DNA of 64,000 nt, taken from positions 49,970,001 through 50,034,000 of the forward strand of contig CM043697.1 of assembly GCA_023935145.1 (NCBI GenBank). Reading direction: 5' to 3'. Made by a program: the position numbers and the translations under genes. Of the stretch, positions 22,544-34,709 are shown in pieces. A model generated the notes under the pieces. That model ran no database searches. It was not told the origin of the DNA and worked only from the letters and a program-made list of their open reading frames with translations. Within the stretch, counting starts at the first letter, position 1; the number at the start of each line of letters is the position of its first letter. The DNA is from Bretschneidera sinensis. Lineage: Eukaryota; Streptophyta; Magnoliopsida; Brassicales; Akaniaceae.

Positions 22544-23773
22544 TCACTTCTTTCCTTGCATGGTCATACCTGGGGGAAAAACTTTAGCAGTTAGAGAATT
22601 GACAATATCAACATACCATGGAAGTTTTACCTCTAGTGCAAATAATTGTTCATCAGGGAAGTTCTCATTCAAGGGCAGCTCATTTTTGTCATCCTCATAG
22701 GGTAGCCTTGATAAATGATCTACAACCACATTCTCACTGCCTTTCTTGTCTTTGATTTCCAAATCAAATTCTTGCAATAGGAGTACCCATCTGATTAACC
22801 TAGGCTTTGCATCTTTCTTAGAAAACAGATATCTCAAAGCAGTATGGTCAGTGAATACAATAACCTTAGATCCAATAAGATATGATCTAAACTTCTCTAA
22901 AGTAAAAATAATAGCTAGCAATTCCTTTTCAGTAGTAGAATAGTTAAGTTGAGCATCATTTAAAGTTCTAGAAGCATAGTAAATAGCATGAGGTACCTTA
23001 TTGACTCTTTGACCTAGGACAACTCCCAAGGCGAAATCACTAGCATCACATATTAATTTGAATGGAAGATTCCAATATGGTGCCATCATTATTGGGGTGG
23101 AGATTAGAACATCCTTCAGTGTGTTGAAAGCTATCATACAGTTATCAGTCCACTCGAATTTGGTATCTTTAGCTAACAATGCACAAAGAGGTCTTGAGAT
23201 CTTGGAGAAATCCTTGATGAATCGTCTATAAAAACCGGCATGTTCGAGAAAGCTTCTAACACCCTTGACTGTGAGAGGGGGAGGTAGCTTTGAAATGATG
23301 TCTATTTTAGCCTTGTCTACCTCAGTACCTTTGTTGGAGATGGAATGCCCCAATACAATGCCTTGTTGGACCATAAAGTGATATTTCTCCCAATTCGACA
23401 CTAAGTTTATCTCTTCACATCTCTTAAGGACACTCTCTAGATAACTTAAGCATTGATCAAAATTGGAACCAAAGACACTGAAATCATCCATGAATACCTC
23501 AGTGTATTTCTCCACTATATCGAAAAATATGCTCATCATACATCTTTGAAAAGTGGCCGGTGTGTTGCATAAACCGAATGCTATCATTCGATAAACAAAT
23601 ATACTGAAAGGACATGTGAAGGTAGTCTTTTCTTGATCCTCAGGTGCTATGGCAATCTGGTTGTACCCACTGTACCCATCCAAGATGCAATAATAGCTGT
23701 GGCTAGCTAATCTCTCTAAGATCTGATCAATGAATGGCAAAGGGAAGTGATATTTTTTGGTCACTTTGTTCAA
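22544..23773 (-). pseudogene. Athila A reverse transcriptase and RNase H
   Basis: A long open stretch of 409 codons. RT motifs are [40 protein letters not shown] and the active site [10 protein letters not shown]. RNase H follows with [31 protein letters not shown] and VVDHLSRL. The domain order and wording are typical of Athila. Just upstream, a TGA interrupts the EY-RLN segment and the frame shifts near 23955, apparently by loss of one base. The catalytic residues are intact, so this is the best-preserved part of the element. Confidence 0.92.
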
Positions 23774-23940
23774 TCTTCAATACTCAATACATGCTCTCCA
23801 ACCAGTTGTCTTTCTTATAGGTATAAGCTTATCGTCCTCATTCTTCACCACTGTGATCCCACTCTTTTTTGAAACAACTTGGACCGGACTTACCCATTTA
23901 CTGTCTGAGATGGGGTAAATAATGCCAACATCTAGCAATT

Positions 23941-24213
23941 TTAATACCTCGGCCTTACTACCTCTTTCATGTGTGGGTTAAGTTGCTTTTGAGCATCTCG
24001 AGTGGGCCTTACTTCATCCTCAAGGTAGATACTATGCATGCACTTGGATAGACTTATCCCCTTAATGTCAGCAATGGTCCATCCAATGGCAGATCTATGC
24101 TCCCTAAGAACTCTTAATAATTTTTCTTCTCCTCCAATACTCAAATTAGCAGCCACAATCACAAGTAATGTCTTCTTCTCTCCCAAGTAGGCATAAGTTA
24201 GATGCTCTGGCAA
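23941..24213 (-). pseudogene. Athila A protease-RT linker
   Basis: Shows LPEHLTYAYLGEKKTLLVI, then AIGWTIADIKGISLSKCMH, then LNPHMKEVV, the conserved start of the Athila RT region. It is one frame away from the following RT part because of an apparent one-base deletion near 23955. An in-frame stop lies just before LPEHL. Confidence 0.8.
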
Positions 24214-24218
24214 CTATT

Positions 24219-24788
24219 TTAATTCCAATGTTGGTGCCTAGACAATAGAAGGAAGAAGAGTAGTATTAGTAGGTATGAGAGTTCCGGTTCTTGCTTAATA
24301 TCCACTGTTGTAAAGCAATGGGTAATAGTAGCCTCCAATGGATTGATGTGTTGGACCTGAAAATCTTGTTCAACAAAATTGTGCATCATACATACATTAA
24401 AGCATTCCATATCATCTTGAGGTAATTTTAATGCATCAAATATTTTAAACTCTATTTTCTCACCATTCACCTTCATACTTACTATACCTTTTTTCACACA
24501 AATCTTTGTATCGGCAGTTCTCATGAAGAGCCTTCCTAAAATGATGGGCAAGGGTAATGGCATAGGGTATTCCTCCATATTTAACACAATGAAATCAGCA
24601 GGTAGAATGAACTCACCTACCTTTACCAGGGCATTCTCAAGAATACCCCTAGGTCTTTTTATACTTCTATCTGCCAACTGCATGGTAATGGAAGTTGGTT
24701 GCAGCTCCCCCAATCCTAGGGTTTCAAATACTGTGTATAGTAGCAAATTTATACCCGCTCCTAAATCTAGTAATGCTTGCTCAAACAA
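24219..24788 (-). pseudogene. Athila A aspartic protease
   Basis: The retroviral-type protease that processes Gag-Pol. The active site reads LLDLGAGIN, with the catalytic Asp kept but Gly where relatives have Ser. The flap and back part read LADRSIKRPRGI and ILGRLF, where relatives have ILGRPF. The frame ends in a shifted tail (SYLLILLFF onward), indicating an indel before the RT linker. Probably inactive. Confidence 0.82.
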
Positions 24789-24796
24789 CTGATCAC

Positions 24797-25647
24797 TTAT
24801 CCTATAAGGAATAGTAAAACGGGTGGGAGTTTTCTTAATCGCACAACACTTACTTTTTCAGTTAAGGCTACAGTCTCATGCTCTTGAAACCTTCTTTTAT
24901 GAGTGCAACAATGTTTTAGGAATTTTGCATAGGCATGTATTTGTTGAATTGTATCTAACAAAGGGATGTTTATTTCAACTTTCTGCAAGGTTTCAAAAAT
25001 ATCAAGCAGTTTATTTTCTTTCTTTTGTTTCACTAACCTTTGTGGGAAGGGTGGTGCATTCACCTTCTCCATCTCACTCATCTTTGATGCTGATGGTTTC
25101 TCTAGAGATGTTTTTTTTTCAGATTCATTGGTCCCTATCACCTTACTATTTCTAAGGGTCGTGACAGCTTTCAGTTGTTGATGCCCCCCAGGGTGTTGAG
25201 CTGGAATCTCACTTTGCTTTTTGCCACACAGTTCTTTAGCCAATTGTCCAATTTGTACCTCTAACCTTTGGATGGCTTGTTCATGTTTTGTTGTGGCTTG
25301 CCTTAGTTCAGTCCCGAATTGCCTTTCATCTGCCACGAACCGATCTTGTGAAGTCATTAGTTACTGAGATGCCATCTAGGGTTGTAGGTGTTTGCATAAG
25401 GATTGTTCTTTGGCAGATAGTTGTTTGGTCCCACAAAGTTTGCTTGCTCATGATCTGCAGATGAATATAAGAGACACGCATCAGTATTATGGTCAAATTG
25501 GGAATAAGTAGCACATACCTGGAGTGGTGTAGCTGGTGGGTTAGGTGAGGCATTCTGAGCAGCCATGGTTTTAACCAACAGGTCTAGTTTCTTCTCCACA
25601 GCAGCTATCTGAGTAAATGATCCTCCATTTAAATTTATCTCATACAT
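24797..25647 (-). pseudogene. Athila A gag C-terminal part
   Basis: Two overlapping frames. The first (25357-25647) shows CATYSQFDHNTDAC, an Athila zinc knuckle in which the second Cys is Tyr, then NNPYANTYNPRW. The second (24797-25357) shows IQRLEVQIGQLAKEL, a coiled-coil-like segment, then FPQRLVKQKK and INIPLLDTIQQI, which lead into protease. A frameshift lies near 25357. The lost cysteine suggests impaired RNA binding. Confidence 0.8.
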
Positions 25648-25728
25648 ACCCTTACTTTTGGTTACATGTCTTCCTCGAGAAGAGAACTACTGAGTGTGTT
25701 CACTTAGGGTTTCGAAGAGTTCCATCGC

Positions 25729-26340
25729 TTATTCGCTGCTTTTCTCCATCAGTACTCCTCCACAACCTGAATCCAAAATATTTTTGTTAGTATCACTCAA
25801 ACCTTCATAGAGAGCTTGTACCAGTTTGTCTTGAGGTAGGTTATGGTGTGGGCATTTGAGTAGCAGCTGGTTGAAGTGTCCCCAAGCCTCAAAAAATAGA
25901 TCTCCATCCGTTTGTTGGAAGGACTGAATTTCCTTTCTCATTTGCCTCGTCTTTTGGGCTGGGAAAAACTTCCTTAAGAATTTGCTAGTCAACTCCTCCC
26001 ATGTGTGGATAGAAACTGCAGGCAAAGAATTGTACCACAGTTTACCATTATCTTTTAAGGAAAAAGGGAAAAGAATTAACCTTATTCTTTCTTGGTCTAA
26101 GCTTCGGATGTGCTGGAACTTGCAAAGATCGAAGAACTCTCGAAGGTGCAAGTGTGGGTCCTCATTAGGTGTACCCCTAAAGTAAGTCAGTGCACTAAGT
26201 ATCTGCGGAGATATATAGTAGTTTCCTTCTGCCTCAGGTTGATACACAATGCACGATGGTTGATCGAGGTTCTGTGGGATGAAGGATTGCTTCATCGGCC
26301 TCCGCTCAGGTGGTTGCTTATTGTCGATCTGTTCCGCCAT
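25729..26340 (-). pseudogene. Athila A gag capsid part
   Basis: Retrotransposon gag domain (pfam 'Retrotrans_gag' type). It begins MAEQIDNKQPP and contains GTPNEDPHLHLREFFDLC, RLILFPFSLKDNGKLWYNSL, WEELTSKFLRKFFPAQKT and FEAWGHFNQLLLKCPHH. These match other Athila gags in this window (53379 and 60723). It is open for 203 codons and ends at a stop at 25729-25731, then continues degraded towards the zinc knuckle. Confidence 0.85.
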
Positions 26341-26763
26341 TGGTACTTATTCCTAAATTCCATCTTCTACCTCTTTCGAGCTGTCTCTAAGCCTTTGTCA
26401 GATTGTTCACTCAAGCTCAGTATCGAGGGGAAAGAATGTTGGATGCTTGGATCGAAGCCCGTGCATGAATCGGTGGCAGTCACTTAAGTGTAGCAGTCAA
26501 ACACTACTGCTCAGGTAACTCTCTGCGTTAATTGCGATCGATCGCACAAGAGGTTGCGCTCGATCGCAAGTGGCACAGAAAGCTCTCCTAGAGTGCCTGA
26601 AACAGAAAACAAAAAGAATTCGATTAGGGTCGTAAAATAAAAATAAGATGAAAACAGAACCTTAAATTTTTTTTAGATTTTTGACAAAAATATAAATATA
26701 ATGAAAATGAAATAATGATTAAACTAAATGAAAAAGTAATTCTAAAAATAAATTTAAGTGCAA
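26341..26763 (-). other. 5' untranslated leader of Athila A
   Basis: Lies between primer site and gag. It contains CGATCGATCGCA and CTCGATCGCA palindromic words at about 26535-26573, resembling the CTCGAG words of the LTR. A packaging role is possible but not shown. Confidence 0.4.
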
Positions 26764-26781
26764 TCCTCGACAACGGCGCCA
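26764..26781 (-). other. primer binding site of Athila A (tRNA-Asp type)
   Basis: Minus strand TGGCGCCGTTGTCGAGGA, six bases from the LTR end. This is the standard Athila primer site, with one difference from the usual CGGGGA. Confidence 0.85.
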
Positions 26782-26787
26782 AAAACT

Positions 26788-28072
26788 TGTTGTGCATTTA
26801 TCTACCTAAATAAATAAGTAAATAATCGTACTTGTTTTACTTGCAAGTGCACAAGGTCAGTTGTAGCATAGTGTGCATGTGCGAGATCATTTCCACAGGG
26901 ATTGGTGAATTTCGATTTAGAATTAGTTTCCCAAAGTAAAAAAAGAAATAAATGTGAAGTGTGAGTTAATAATGATAAGGACATAGGGTTGTGATATCCA
27001 CCACTAATTAAACTTTCCCACTTAGTAAGGTGCCAATGCTCTAGCCTTATTATGAATACCTAATGGTTGCCAACCTAAGGGCTTGGTCCACACCTTAGGC
27101 TATTGATCTCCCTAAGCAACAAGTTAGGCATGGTATATACTCTAACTCTTTTCTCTCTTAAGGGATTCAGCATGGGTGTATACTGAGTTGTTCCTTAAGA
27201 GAGCATAAGAGCTGTGGAGATTGGTAACCACACAGGACCTAGGGCTTGGTCCGCTCTCGGTTTCCCATGTTGATTAACCCAAGAATCCGGTGTGAATATC
27301 TTTTGTTACTTTTGTTGAACCCAGGTCGGTCATCCAAATTGATTCAACTAACAAATCCAACCACATGCATAAGTTGATCAGACACATACATATGAGGAAT
27401 TTAAATACAAACAGGTATTAATAAAGTTAAGCATTATAACATGGCTATAGGGAAACAGGTATCAATGAATATATATGAGGAAAAACATAACTAGGGCTTC
27501 AAACGAGCCCTATAAGAGTTTAGTTACACATGCTAGTTAAACTAAACATTATAACCATAATGAAACAAAAACAGAAAAATAAAACCCGAAGAAGACTCGG
27601 GAGACGAGTCATCAATTCCTCTTCTAAGCTTGCAACTTCAAGTGTCAAAACAAAAAGGTGTGGTTTCTGTGTTTTACAAGGATATATATAGGGCCCTAAG
27701 GGTGCCCCGAAACCCAAATTTCCTATTTGAAGTCCAGAGATTTCTTTCCATATCTGGCTCTGTCACCTCTATAGTGTGTGCACTCGAGCATATGCGAGCT
27801 GCGCTCGAGTGCATGAGTGCGCTCGAGCCTTCTAAGTGTGCGCTCATGCCTTGTGTGCTCGAGCCCAAGGGAGGTGCGCTTGAGTGCACCTTATTGGATT
27901 TGCAGAACTTTACTTTTCATCCCTTAAAGCTCCAAAATGTCATCTTTTCGCCCAAGCCCTGTGAAAAACACATAAAACACGAAAATGAAATAAAATATAC
28001 TAAAATAGATAAACAAAGAGCCTAACAAGCGTAAATTAGAGGGTTTAAATATGACTATTTAAGCACTTATCA
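26788..28072 (-). repeat. 5' LTR of Athila A
   Basis: 1285 bases, partner of 18529-19802. TATATATAG lies at about 27682-27691 and the CTCGAG array at 27781-27889. Its U3 half is nearly identical to the partner, and this identity runs on without a break past the LTR end into 28073-28509. Confidence 0.88.
27781..27890 (-). promoter_or_regulatory. CTCGAG palindrome array in the U3 of the A 5' LTR
   Basis: Same arrangement and copy number as 19511-19620, including four exact CTCGAG cores upstream of the minus-strand TATA box. Confidence 0.6.
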
Positions 28073-28509
28073 CACCCCCAAACTTACATATTGCTAGTCC
28101 CTTAGCAATACAAAATGAAAAGACTATGTCAAAACAAAATTTAAAGATAAATTCATTCTTCATGATATCCAAAAATTTGGGTTGCACATAAAACCATGAT
28201 GACCGTTCATAAGTAAGCTTATAATAAAAACACATTTTTATATTGAATAAAGGTCTTTAAAAGCTCATGTTACTTACGTAAGGGTGGCTTAAAGCATCGC
28301 AAGTTTGATTTGTGTGTGATGAGTTAGCACATATAAGATGGGGCTTCCAAATAATTTTGATGTATAGTGTTTCGGTGCCCAAACCTTCATCGAATTCCTT
28401 ATCAAAAAGAACAAAATGGCATAATGCTTGATTCTTTTCTTTTTCTTTTATCATGAGATTTTTGCCATGTTGAGTTCCATTAAGCTTTCTAATTGACCCT
28501 TGTAACAAT
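28073..28509 (-). repeat. second A-type polypurine tract and 3' UTR piece
   Basis: Matches 19803-20245 nearly base for base, including GGGACTAGCAATATG and AAGTTTGGGGGTG. It therefore belongs to an A-family 3' end upstream of the LTR at 26788-28072. At 28509/28510 it joins element C integrase sequence in the same orientation, with no intervening DNA. This is either a tandem A copy cut by recombination or a chimeric element. Confidence 0.75.
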
Positions 28510-29655
28510 AAAATGTCCAACCTAATGGGAACGTAACTTACTAGGAAATAACTTCAGGCGTGACTGGAATAAAATGACTTTTTGCCCGACGCTAAAGTTT
28601 TTCCGCACAATCATCCTATCGTGGAATGCCTTAGTTTTCTCCTTGTAAGTTCTTGCACTTTCATAGGCATCATTTCGTATCTCCTCAAGTTCTTGCAGTT
28701 GGAGTTTCCTTTACTCACCCACGACGTCCATCTCCATGTTGCTTTGCCTTACTGCCCAAAATGCCTTATGCTCTAATTCAATTCAAAGATGGAAAGGTTT
28801 ACCATAGACTAATCGATAAGGAGACATACTGATGGGCATCTTATAAATTGTTCTATAAGCCCCAAGTGCATCATCAAGGCGTGAACTCCAATCTTTTCTA
28901 TTCAGGTTGACCATCTTTTCAAGTATGAATTTCACTTCTCGATTCGACACTTCAGCTTGCCCATTGGTTTGTGGATGATATGGCGTGGATATTTTGTGTT
29001 TGATGCTATACTTCTTCAACAATGCTTCCACCAACAAATTGTAAAAGGGTGTACCTCTGTCACTGATCATGACCTTTGGTGTTCCAAACCTTGCAAAGAT
29101 GTTAGACTTTACAAAATCTACAACAACTTTAGAATCATCTATTTTAGTGGCTTTTGCTTCCACCCATTTTGAGACATAATCAATGGCAAGTAAAATATAA
29201 AGATTACCAAAAGAAGATGGGAAGGGTCCCATGAAATCAATGCCCCAAACATCAAAAATCTCAACAAAAAGTATCGGGGTTTGTGGCATTTGATTCCAGG
29301 CACCTAAGTTACCTATTCTTTGATAACAATCACATGACTTGCAAAAGAGGTATGCATCCTTAAACAATGAGGGCCAATAAAAACCACAATCAAGCACCTT
29401 GAGTGCCGTCCTCTTAGGTCCAAAGTGTCCCCCACATGCATAAGAATTACAAAAGGTAAGAATAGAAGAGAATTCGGATTCGAGTACACACCTTCTTATC
29501 AATTGATCGGAGCAGTGCTTCCACAGATATGGATCATCCCACACATAGTACTTTTCTTCCGTTTTAATCTTGTCATTCATAGCACGAGTCAAATCTACCA
29601 GTAGCTTCTTGGTAACCAAGTAATTGAAAATATCTATGTACCAAGGGGCTACCAA
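28510..29655 (-). pseudogene. Athila C integrase, C-terminus cut
   Basis: An open stretch of 290 codons (28783-29655). The zinc region is [12 protein letters not shown] then CKSCDCYQ. The catalytic core shows [20 protein letters not shown] and [14 protein letters not shown]. Downstream (28510-28780) the C-terminal domain continues as [18 protein letters not shown] and then stops matching at 28510, where A-type 3' UTR begins. The core is intact in this stretch, although it sits one frame away from RT-RNase H. Confidence 0.88.
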
Positions 29656-31030
29656 TCCAACTGAAAATAACTACTCATCCGGAAAATTCTCATGCAGTGG
29701 TAGGGCATCTTCATAATGAATCAAGCAGCTTAGATGATCCACAACCAGATTTTCATTACCTCTCTTGTCTTTAATCTCTAAATCGAATTCTTGTAAAAGA
29801 AGTATCCATCAGATGAGGCATGGCGTAGCATCCTTCTTAGTCAGCAAGTATCTAAGAGCCATAGGATCAGAATAAACGATTACCTTTGTACCAATCAAGT
29901 AAGAGCGAAAATTTTCTAAAGCAAAGATAACCGCCAAAAGCTCTTTTCAGTCTTGGAATAATTAAGATGGGTATCATTTAATTTTTGGGATGCATAATAG
30001 ATGGTGTGGGAAAGCTTTCCCACTTTGTCACTAGCGTAGTCACTAGCGTCGCACATGATCTCAAATGGGAGGTTCCAGTCAGGTGGTTTAATGATAGGAG
30101 CCGAAGTCAAGAGCTCCTTCAGTTTTTCAAATGCTTCTTTGCACTTCTCATCAAACTCAAAAACCACATCCTTTTGAAGCAACTTGTATAAGGGCAATAC
30201 TATCTTTGAAAAATCCTTGATAAACCTGCGATAACATCCTGCATGACCAAGAAAAGAGCGAATCTCCCTCACACTAGTGGGAGGTGATAAGGAATGAACA
30301 AGATTAATCTTAGATTTATCAACCTTAATACCTTTAGAAGATATAATACGTCCCAATACTATACCTTGATCTACCATAAAATGGTATTTTTCCAAGTTTA
30401 ATATAAGGTTAGTTTCCAGGCAACGTTTAAGAATGAGTGTAAAGTTATCAAGACATTTATCAAAAGAATCACCATAGACACTAAAATCATCCATAAATAC
30501 CTCTATGATATTCTCAACATATTCCGAAAAAATACTAACCATACATCGTTGGAAAGTCGGTGGAGCGTTGCAAAGACCAAAAGGCATGCATCAATAGGCA
30601 AATGTACCAAATGAACAAGTGAATGTCGTATTCTCTTGGTTTTTTGGTGTGATCACAATTTGGTTATTGCCCGAATAACCATCAAGAAAATAGTAGTAAA
30701 AATGGCCGGCTAACCTTTCAAGTATTTTATCGATGAACGGCAGAGGAAAGTGGTCTTTCTGAGTTGCCGAGTTGAGTTTTCGGTAGTCGATGCAAACTCG
30801 CTATCCGGTTTGGACACGGGTTGAAACTGGCTCATTATCTTCATTCTTGATGATGCTGACCCTGAATTTCTTTGGAACCACTTATACTGGACTTACCCAT
30901 TTGCTATCCAAGATTGGGTAAATTACCCCCACATCTAGAAGCTTCAGTATCCCATTTTTTACGACCTCCATCATAGGTAGGTTTAATCTTCGTTGTGCCT
31001 CTTTGGTACGTTTCGATACCTCTTCTAGCA
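29656..31030 (-). pseudogene. Athila C reverse transcriptase and RNase H
   Basis: One frame from about 31030 to 29916 with several stops. RT motifs include FPLPFIDKILERLAG, MPFGLCNAPPTFQRC and the active site [10 protein letters not shown]. RNase H starts at IMCDASDYA but lacks part of the next segment and loses frame near TEKSFWRL, so its active site is probably incomplete. Stops lie upstream of MPFGLCN and in the N-terminal RT part. Confidence 0.85.
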
Positions 31031-31034
31031 ATAC

Positions 31035-32835
31035 TCAGTGCATGCACATGGATAGGCTAATTCCTTTGATATTTGCAATTGTCCAACCAATAGCCGTCTT
31101 GTGATCTTTACGCACCCGAATGAGCTTCTCTTCTTGTAAATCTAAGAGGTTCTTGGCAATGATCACAGGCAACGTGTCATTCTCACCTAGGTAAACATAC
31201 TTAAGATGCTCTAGAAGAGGTTTCAAGAAACAAAACACCATACCTCATTTATGGTAGGGCTCTCAAGAATGCCACAACTTCCTCTACATCTTCATTCACT
31301 TGTACATCCCGTTTCAGTCTCTTGAGAGTTTCCATCTCCAAGTGCTCACTAATGGCGACCTTCAAACCGTCTTTGCCAGTCAACTCAAATAATTGTTGTG
31401 CTAAAGAATCAATAATGTTAACTGCAAATACAAAATGTAAATCACTATGATATCTCATGGCCTCATAGATATTGAAACGAATAACTTCCCCATCGAATTC
31501 CATAATGAGAGTCCCATCATGAAAATTTATCTTTGTCTGCGTAGTTTGTAGGAATGGTCTTCCTAGTAGTATCGGTGTTAGGTTAGGAGATGTCTCATCC
31601 TCCATTTTTAGAACATAAAAATCCATCAGAAAGACTAATTCATTTACCTGCACCAAAACATCCTCTACAACTCCTTTTGGATAAGTGTTAGAACGGTCAG
31701 CAAGTTGTATAATTACACCAGTTTCCTCAAGTTGTCCAAGATTTAAAAAAGTATAAATAGAATAAGCCATCACATTAATTGATGCTCCTAAAACTAACAT
31801 AGTTTTTCAAACTTGGTATTGCCGATTGTGCAGGGAATGGTGAAAGTGCCTAGATCTTTGCACTTGGGTGGAAGCTTCCTTTGTAGCACTGCTGAGATAT
31901 TTTCCCCCACACTTATGTGCTCATTCTTTTTCAGCTTTTGTATTTGGTGCACAATTCTTTCGGGAACTTGGCATAGCACGACACCTGCTTTATTGCATCC
32001 AAAAGAGGTATATTTACCTCCACCTTACAGAAGGTCTTCAGAATCTCCTTATCTTGCTCATCCTTTTTAGACTTAGTAAACCTACTGGGAAAAGGTGGAT
32101 GAGTAACATAGGAAGAGTTAGGTGTTTTTACACTTACCTTGGGGAATGACAAATTATCAATGGATGCCTTTATCTTCCTCCAAAATGGCTTTCCTTTTTT
32201 GTTCTTTCTTTGTGGACGGTGTGCTTGATAGTTTATTTGGTGAAGTTTCAATTGGCTTTCCACTTCTCAGTGTGACTGCACTAGCATTCTCCCTTGGGTT
32301 AACGACAGTCTGAGATGAGAGTTTTCCTGATCCTTTGTGCTTCTAACTTACCCACTGTTGTAGCCAGTTGGCTAATTTGATTCTCCAAACTCTGGGTACT
32401 TGCCTTGATTTTCTATTGAAATTGCATTGTATTGATAGCAAGAGCTTTTACTATGTCTTCCAGAGATGTACCTGAGTTTTGTGGAGTAGATTGAGGTTTA
32501 GCTTGGTATGGCTGTTGCATCCTTTGTTGATTGAACCCTAGTAGCCGATTGAGAATGGTATTTGGAGCATTTTGTTGATTTCCCCCATAGCTAAAATTAG
32601 AATGATCCATCCATTCAGCATTGTAGATGTTGGAGAAAGGGTCATATCTCTGCCTTTGTTGACCCGAAAATCCATCCATGGCATTAGGTTGCTCTGTGTT
32701 GCTTTCTTGCAATGTTGGGCACATGTCAGTTGGATACCCTATCTGTAATACCCGAATTAGTATAGTAAGGGTAAGGAAGTAATTTAATAAATATGACATG
32801 GACTGTAAGGAAACATGGCTAATTCGTGGAAGCAA
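31035..32835 (-). pseudogene. Athila C protease and gag C-terminal part
   Basis: Protease (31249-31800) reads LVLGASIN where relatives have a catalytic Asp in DLGASIN, so the active-site Asp is replaced by Val. The rest is well kept (LADRSNTYPKGV, PILLGRPF). The linker LLEHLKYVYLGEND and AIGWTIANIKGI lies at 31035-31241. Upstream, gag C-terminal pieces in shifted frames show PPFPSRFTKSKK and IPLLDAIKQV. At 32413-32743 the gag segment after the zinc knuckle (CPTLQESNTEQ, NAEWMDHSNF) meets the solo LTR. Confidence 0.82.
32739..32743. repeat. target site duplication, left copy (CTATC)
   Basis: CTATC before the solo LTR, matching 34710-34714 exactly. Confidence 0.85.
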
Positions 32836-34709
32836 ATTTGAGAAAGGTTGCTGAGTTTACAAATTAAAATGGGCTGTTAGGTTTCAATTTTTACTATATA
32901 TATACATATATATAAACATAAATTTTTTTATTACTTACCAAATCTTGTGTGGTTTTCCTTCAATTACTTTATTTCTTTAAACACTTGGGGACCGAAAGAA
33001 AGGTTGAAAGAGCAAAATTTTGAAGGGTTTATGGGAGAATTTTATAGAGAATCACGGGAAGCACTAAGAAAAAACAGAAGGTAATAACGTGAAGTTTATT
33101 TTTGAAATTTAGTATACATGAAATTTCTTGGAATTCACAGTGGGAATTTTCAAATGGTGTAAATTAGGAAGAATTGAAGAATAAATTTAATGTAAATATT
33201 ATGTCAGGTATTGACGATCAGCAACCGGGGGCAATTGCTGAGAGGAACAAGAAAGGCAAGGAGGTGATCCACATGTAGCTCTAAGTGCTACGTGGTGAGT
33301 TAGATTTACTTTAAGTAATTTAGATAAAAATGAAATATCTAGTGACAATATTAAAATAAATTATTAGCTTATGCTTTGGTGGTAGATGAAAAATTGATTG
33401 GTACGTATGATAAGAATTTTGGACATGTAGAAAATTATTATGTGAGAAATAATATTTTTGGAATAATAAGTTGATTTAATAATAAAAGTGATAAGTGAAA
33501 TTCTTGATGAGCTATGGTTGATCTTTTGATACGAATTATGAGGAGATGAAATTTAGTGGATCTTGACAAGCTATGATGGATAATTTAATGTGATTTATGA
33601 GGAGAGAAATTTAGTGAAATTTATTTCAATAATAAATTGAGAATAATCAGGATAGCTAATTTAAATATTTGAATTTATATTTGTTTTTATGTTATTGTTC
33701 ATATGCATATTTCATATCATTGTTCATATGCATATGCATGAAATAAAAGAACCGGGAGGGGGCCGGTCTAATTGAAAAACCGTGACAGCCGGTATATACG
33801 GGAAATAAAGGAAAACCGTGATAGTCGGTTTATGCTGGAAATAAATGAAAACCGTGACAGCTGGTATATGCTAGAAATAAATACCGTGACAATCGGTATA
33901 TGCTGGAAATAAAGAACCGAGAGGGGGCTGGTTTAAAATAAAATCATGTCGACATGTGGGAAGACGATCCCTAATAATAATTCATCAATTGTATCTGTTT
34001 TAAATATTGATTACATTACTGAAATGCTGAAGTGTTGTTTGTTATTGTCAATTTTTTTATAGATGAAGGAGTCTCACAGAGAGACAGTTATGGTGAGAAA
34101 GAAACATAGAAGTATGATATGATAATAACTATCTAAATGGTAGACTTTATGTTGTGAACCTCATTACGAGGTGATTATGAGATAATTGATGGTCTTAAGG
34201 TGAACCAATAAATAAGAAAAAGAGATTGATAGAGAATGAGACTTATGATATGTGTAGTGATAGTAGAATGCTAGTATCAAGTTGTATGAGAAATAAATGA
34301 TTAAATATTGAAATACCATTTATACAAATTGAATACTTCTAGTAAATTTAATTCACTGAGCTTGTGAAGCTCACCTCTCATTGTATAATGATTTCAGGTA
34401 GCAGACAGGACATATAGTTTGGTGAGTTGAGGTTCATACAAAATCATTATCTGTAAGCCATGTACGTGTCTACATCCTCAGACTAATGAGAAAATAAAAT
34501 AAAATATATTTGTAAATATTTATGCATTTTACGTTGTATATAATGTTTAAGTCAAGATCAGAATGATATATCTCCCCTGTTGAGGGTTGAGAAGTGATGT
34601 AAAATTTATGTTAGCGTTATTTTTCTTGTTGTATATATGTGTCATGCTGAGATTTTCAAAATGTGATGATACCATCTTGGGGGTGGCCAACCCGGGATGG
34701 GTCGTTACA
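32744..34709 (+). mobile_element. solo LTR, 1966 bp, inserted in Athila C gag
   Basis: Starts TGTAATACCCG and ends GGGTCGTTACA, inverted termini typical of gypsy LTRs, and is bounded by a perfect 5-base duplication CTATC. It interrupts the zinc knuckle of element C: CRVC lies on one side and the rest of the knuckle on the other. There is no internal region or primer site, so it formed by recombination between the two LTRs of a complete element. The long LTR and its termini suggest the Del/Tekay chromovirus group, which is an inference. Strand is arbitrary here. Confidence 0.85.
33748..33935 (+). repeat. tandem repeat inside the solo LTR
   Basis: Four copies of a 31-36 base unit containing CCGTGACAGCCGGTATATG and GGAAATAAA, flanked on both sides by ACCGGGAGGGGGC-like words. 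GC-rich relative to its surroundings. Confidence 0.7.

Larger units (their letters stand above)
18529..28072 (-). mobile_element. Athila element A, full length
   Basis: A 9544-base Ty3/gypsy element on the minus strand: 5' LTR 26788-28072, tRNA-Asp-type primer site, gag, protease, RT-RNase H, integrase, long 3' UTR, polypurine tract, 3' LTR 18529-19802. The order RT before integrase, the FMDD active site and the TGGCGCCGTTG primer site support the Athila lineage. No envelope-like frame is present. Pol from about 23955 to 21269 keeps one frame with several stops, while gag/protease has frameshifts. The element is flanked on the right by a second copy of its own 3' UTR (28073-28509), not by host DNA, so no target duplication can be read there. 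Confidence 0.88.

Noticed and set aside
33748..33935. Tandem repeat considered as centromere satellite
   Set aside because: Only four units and wholly inside a solo LTR with exact target duplications.
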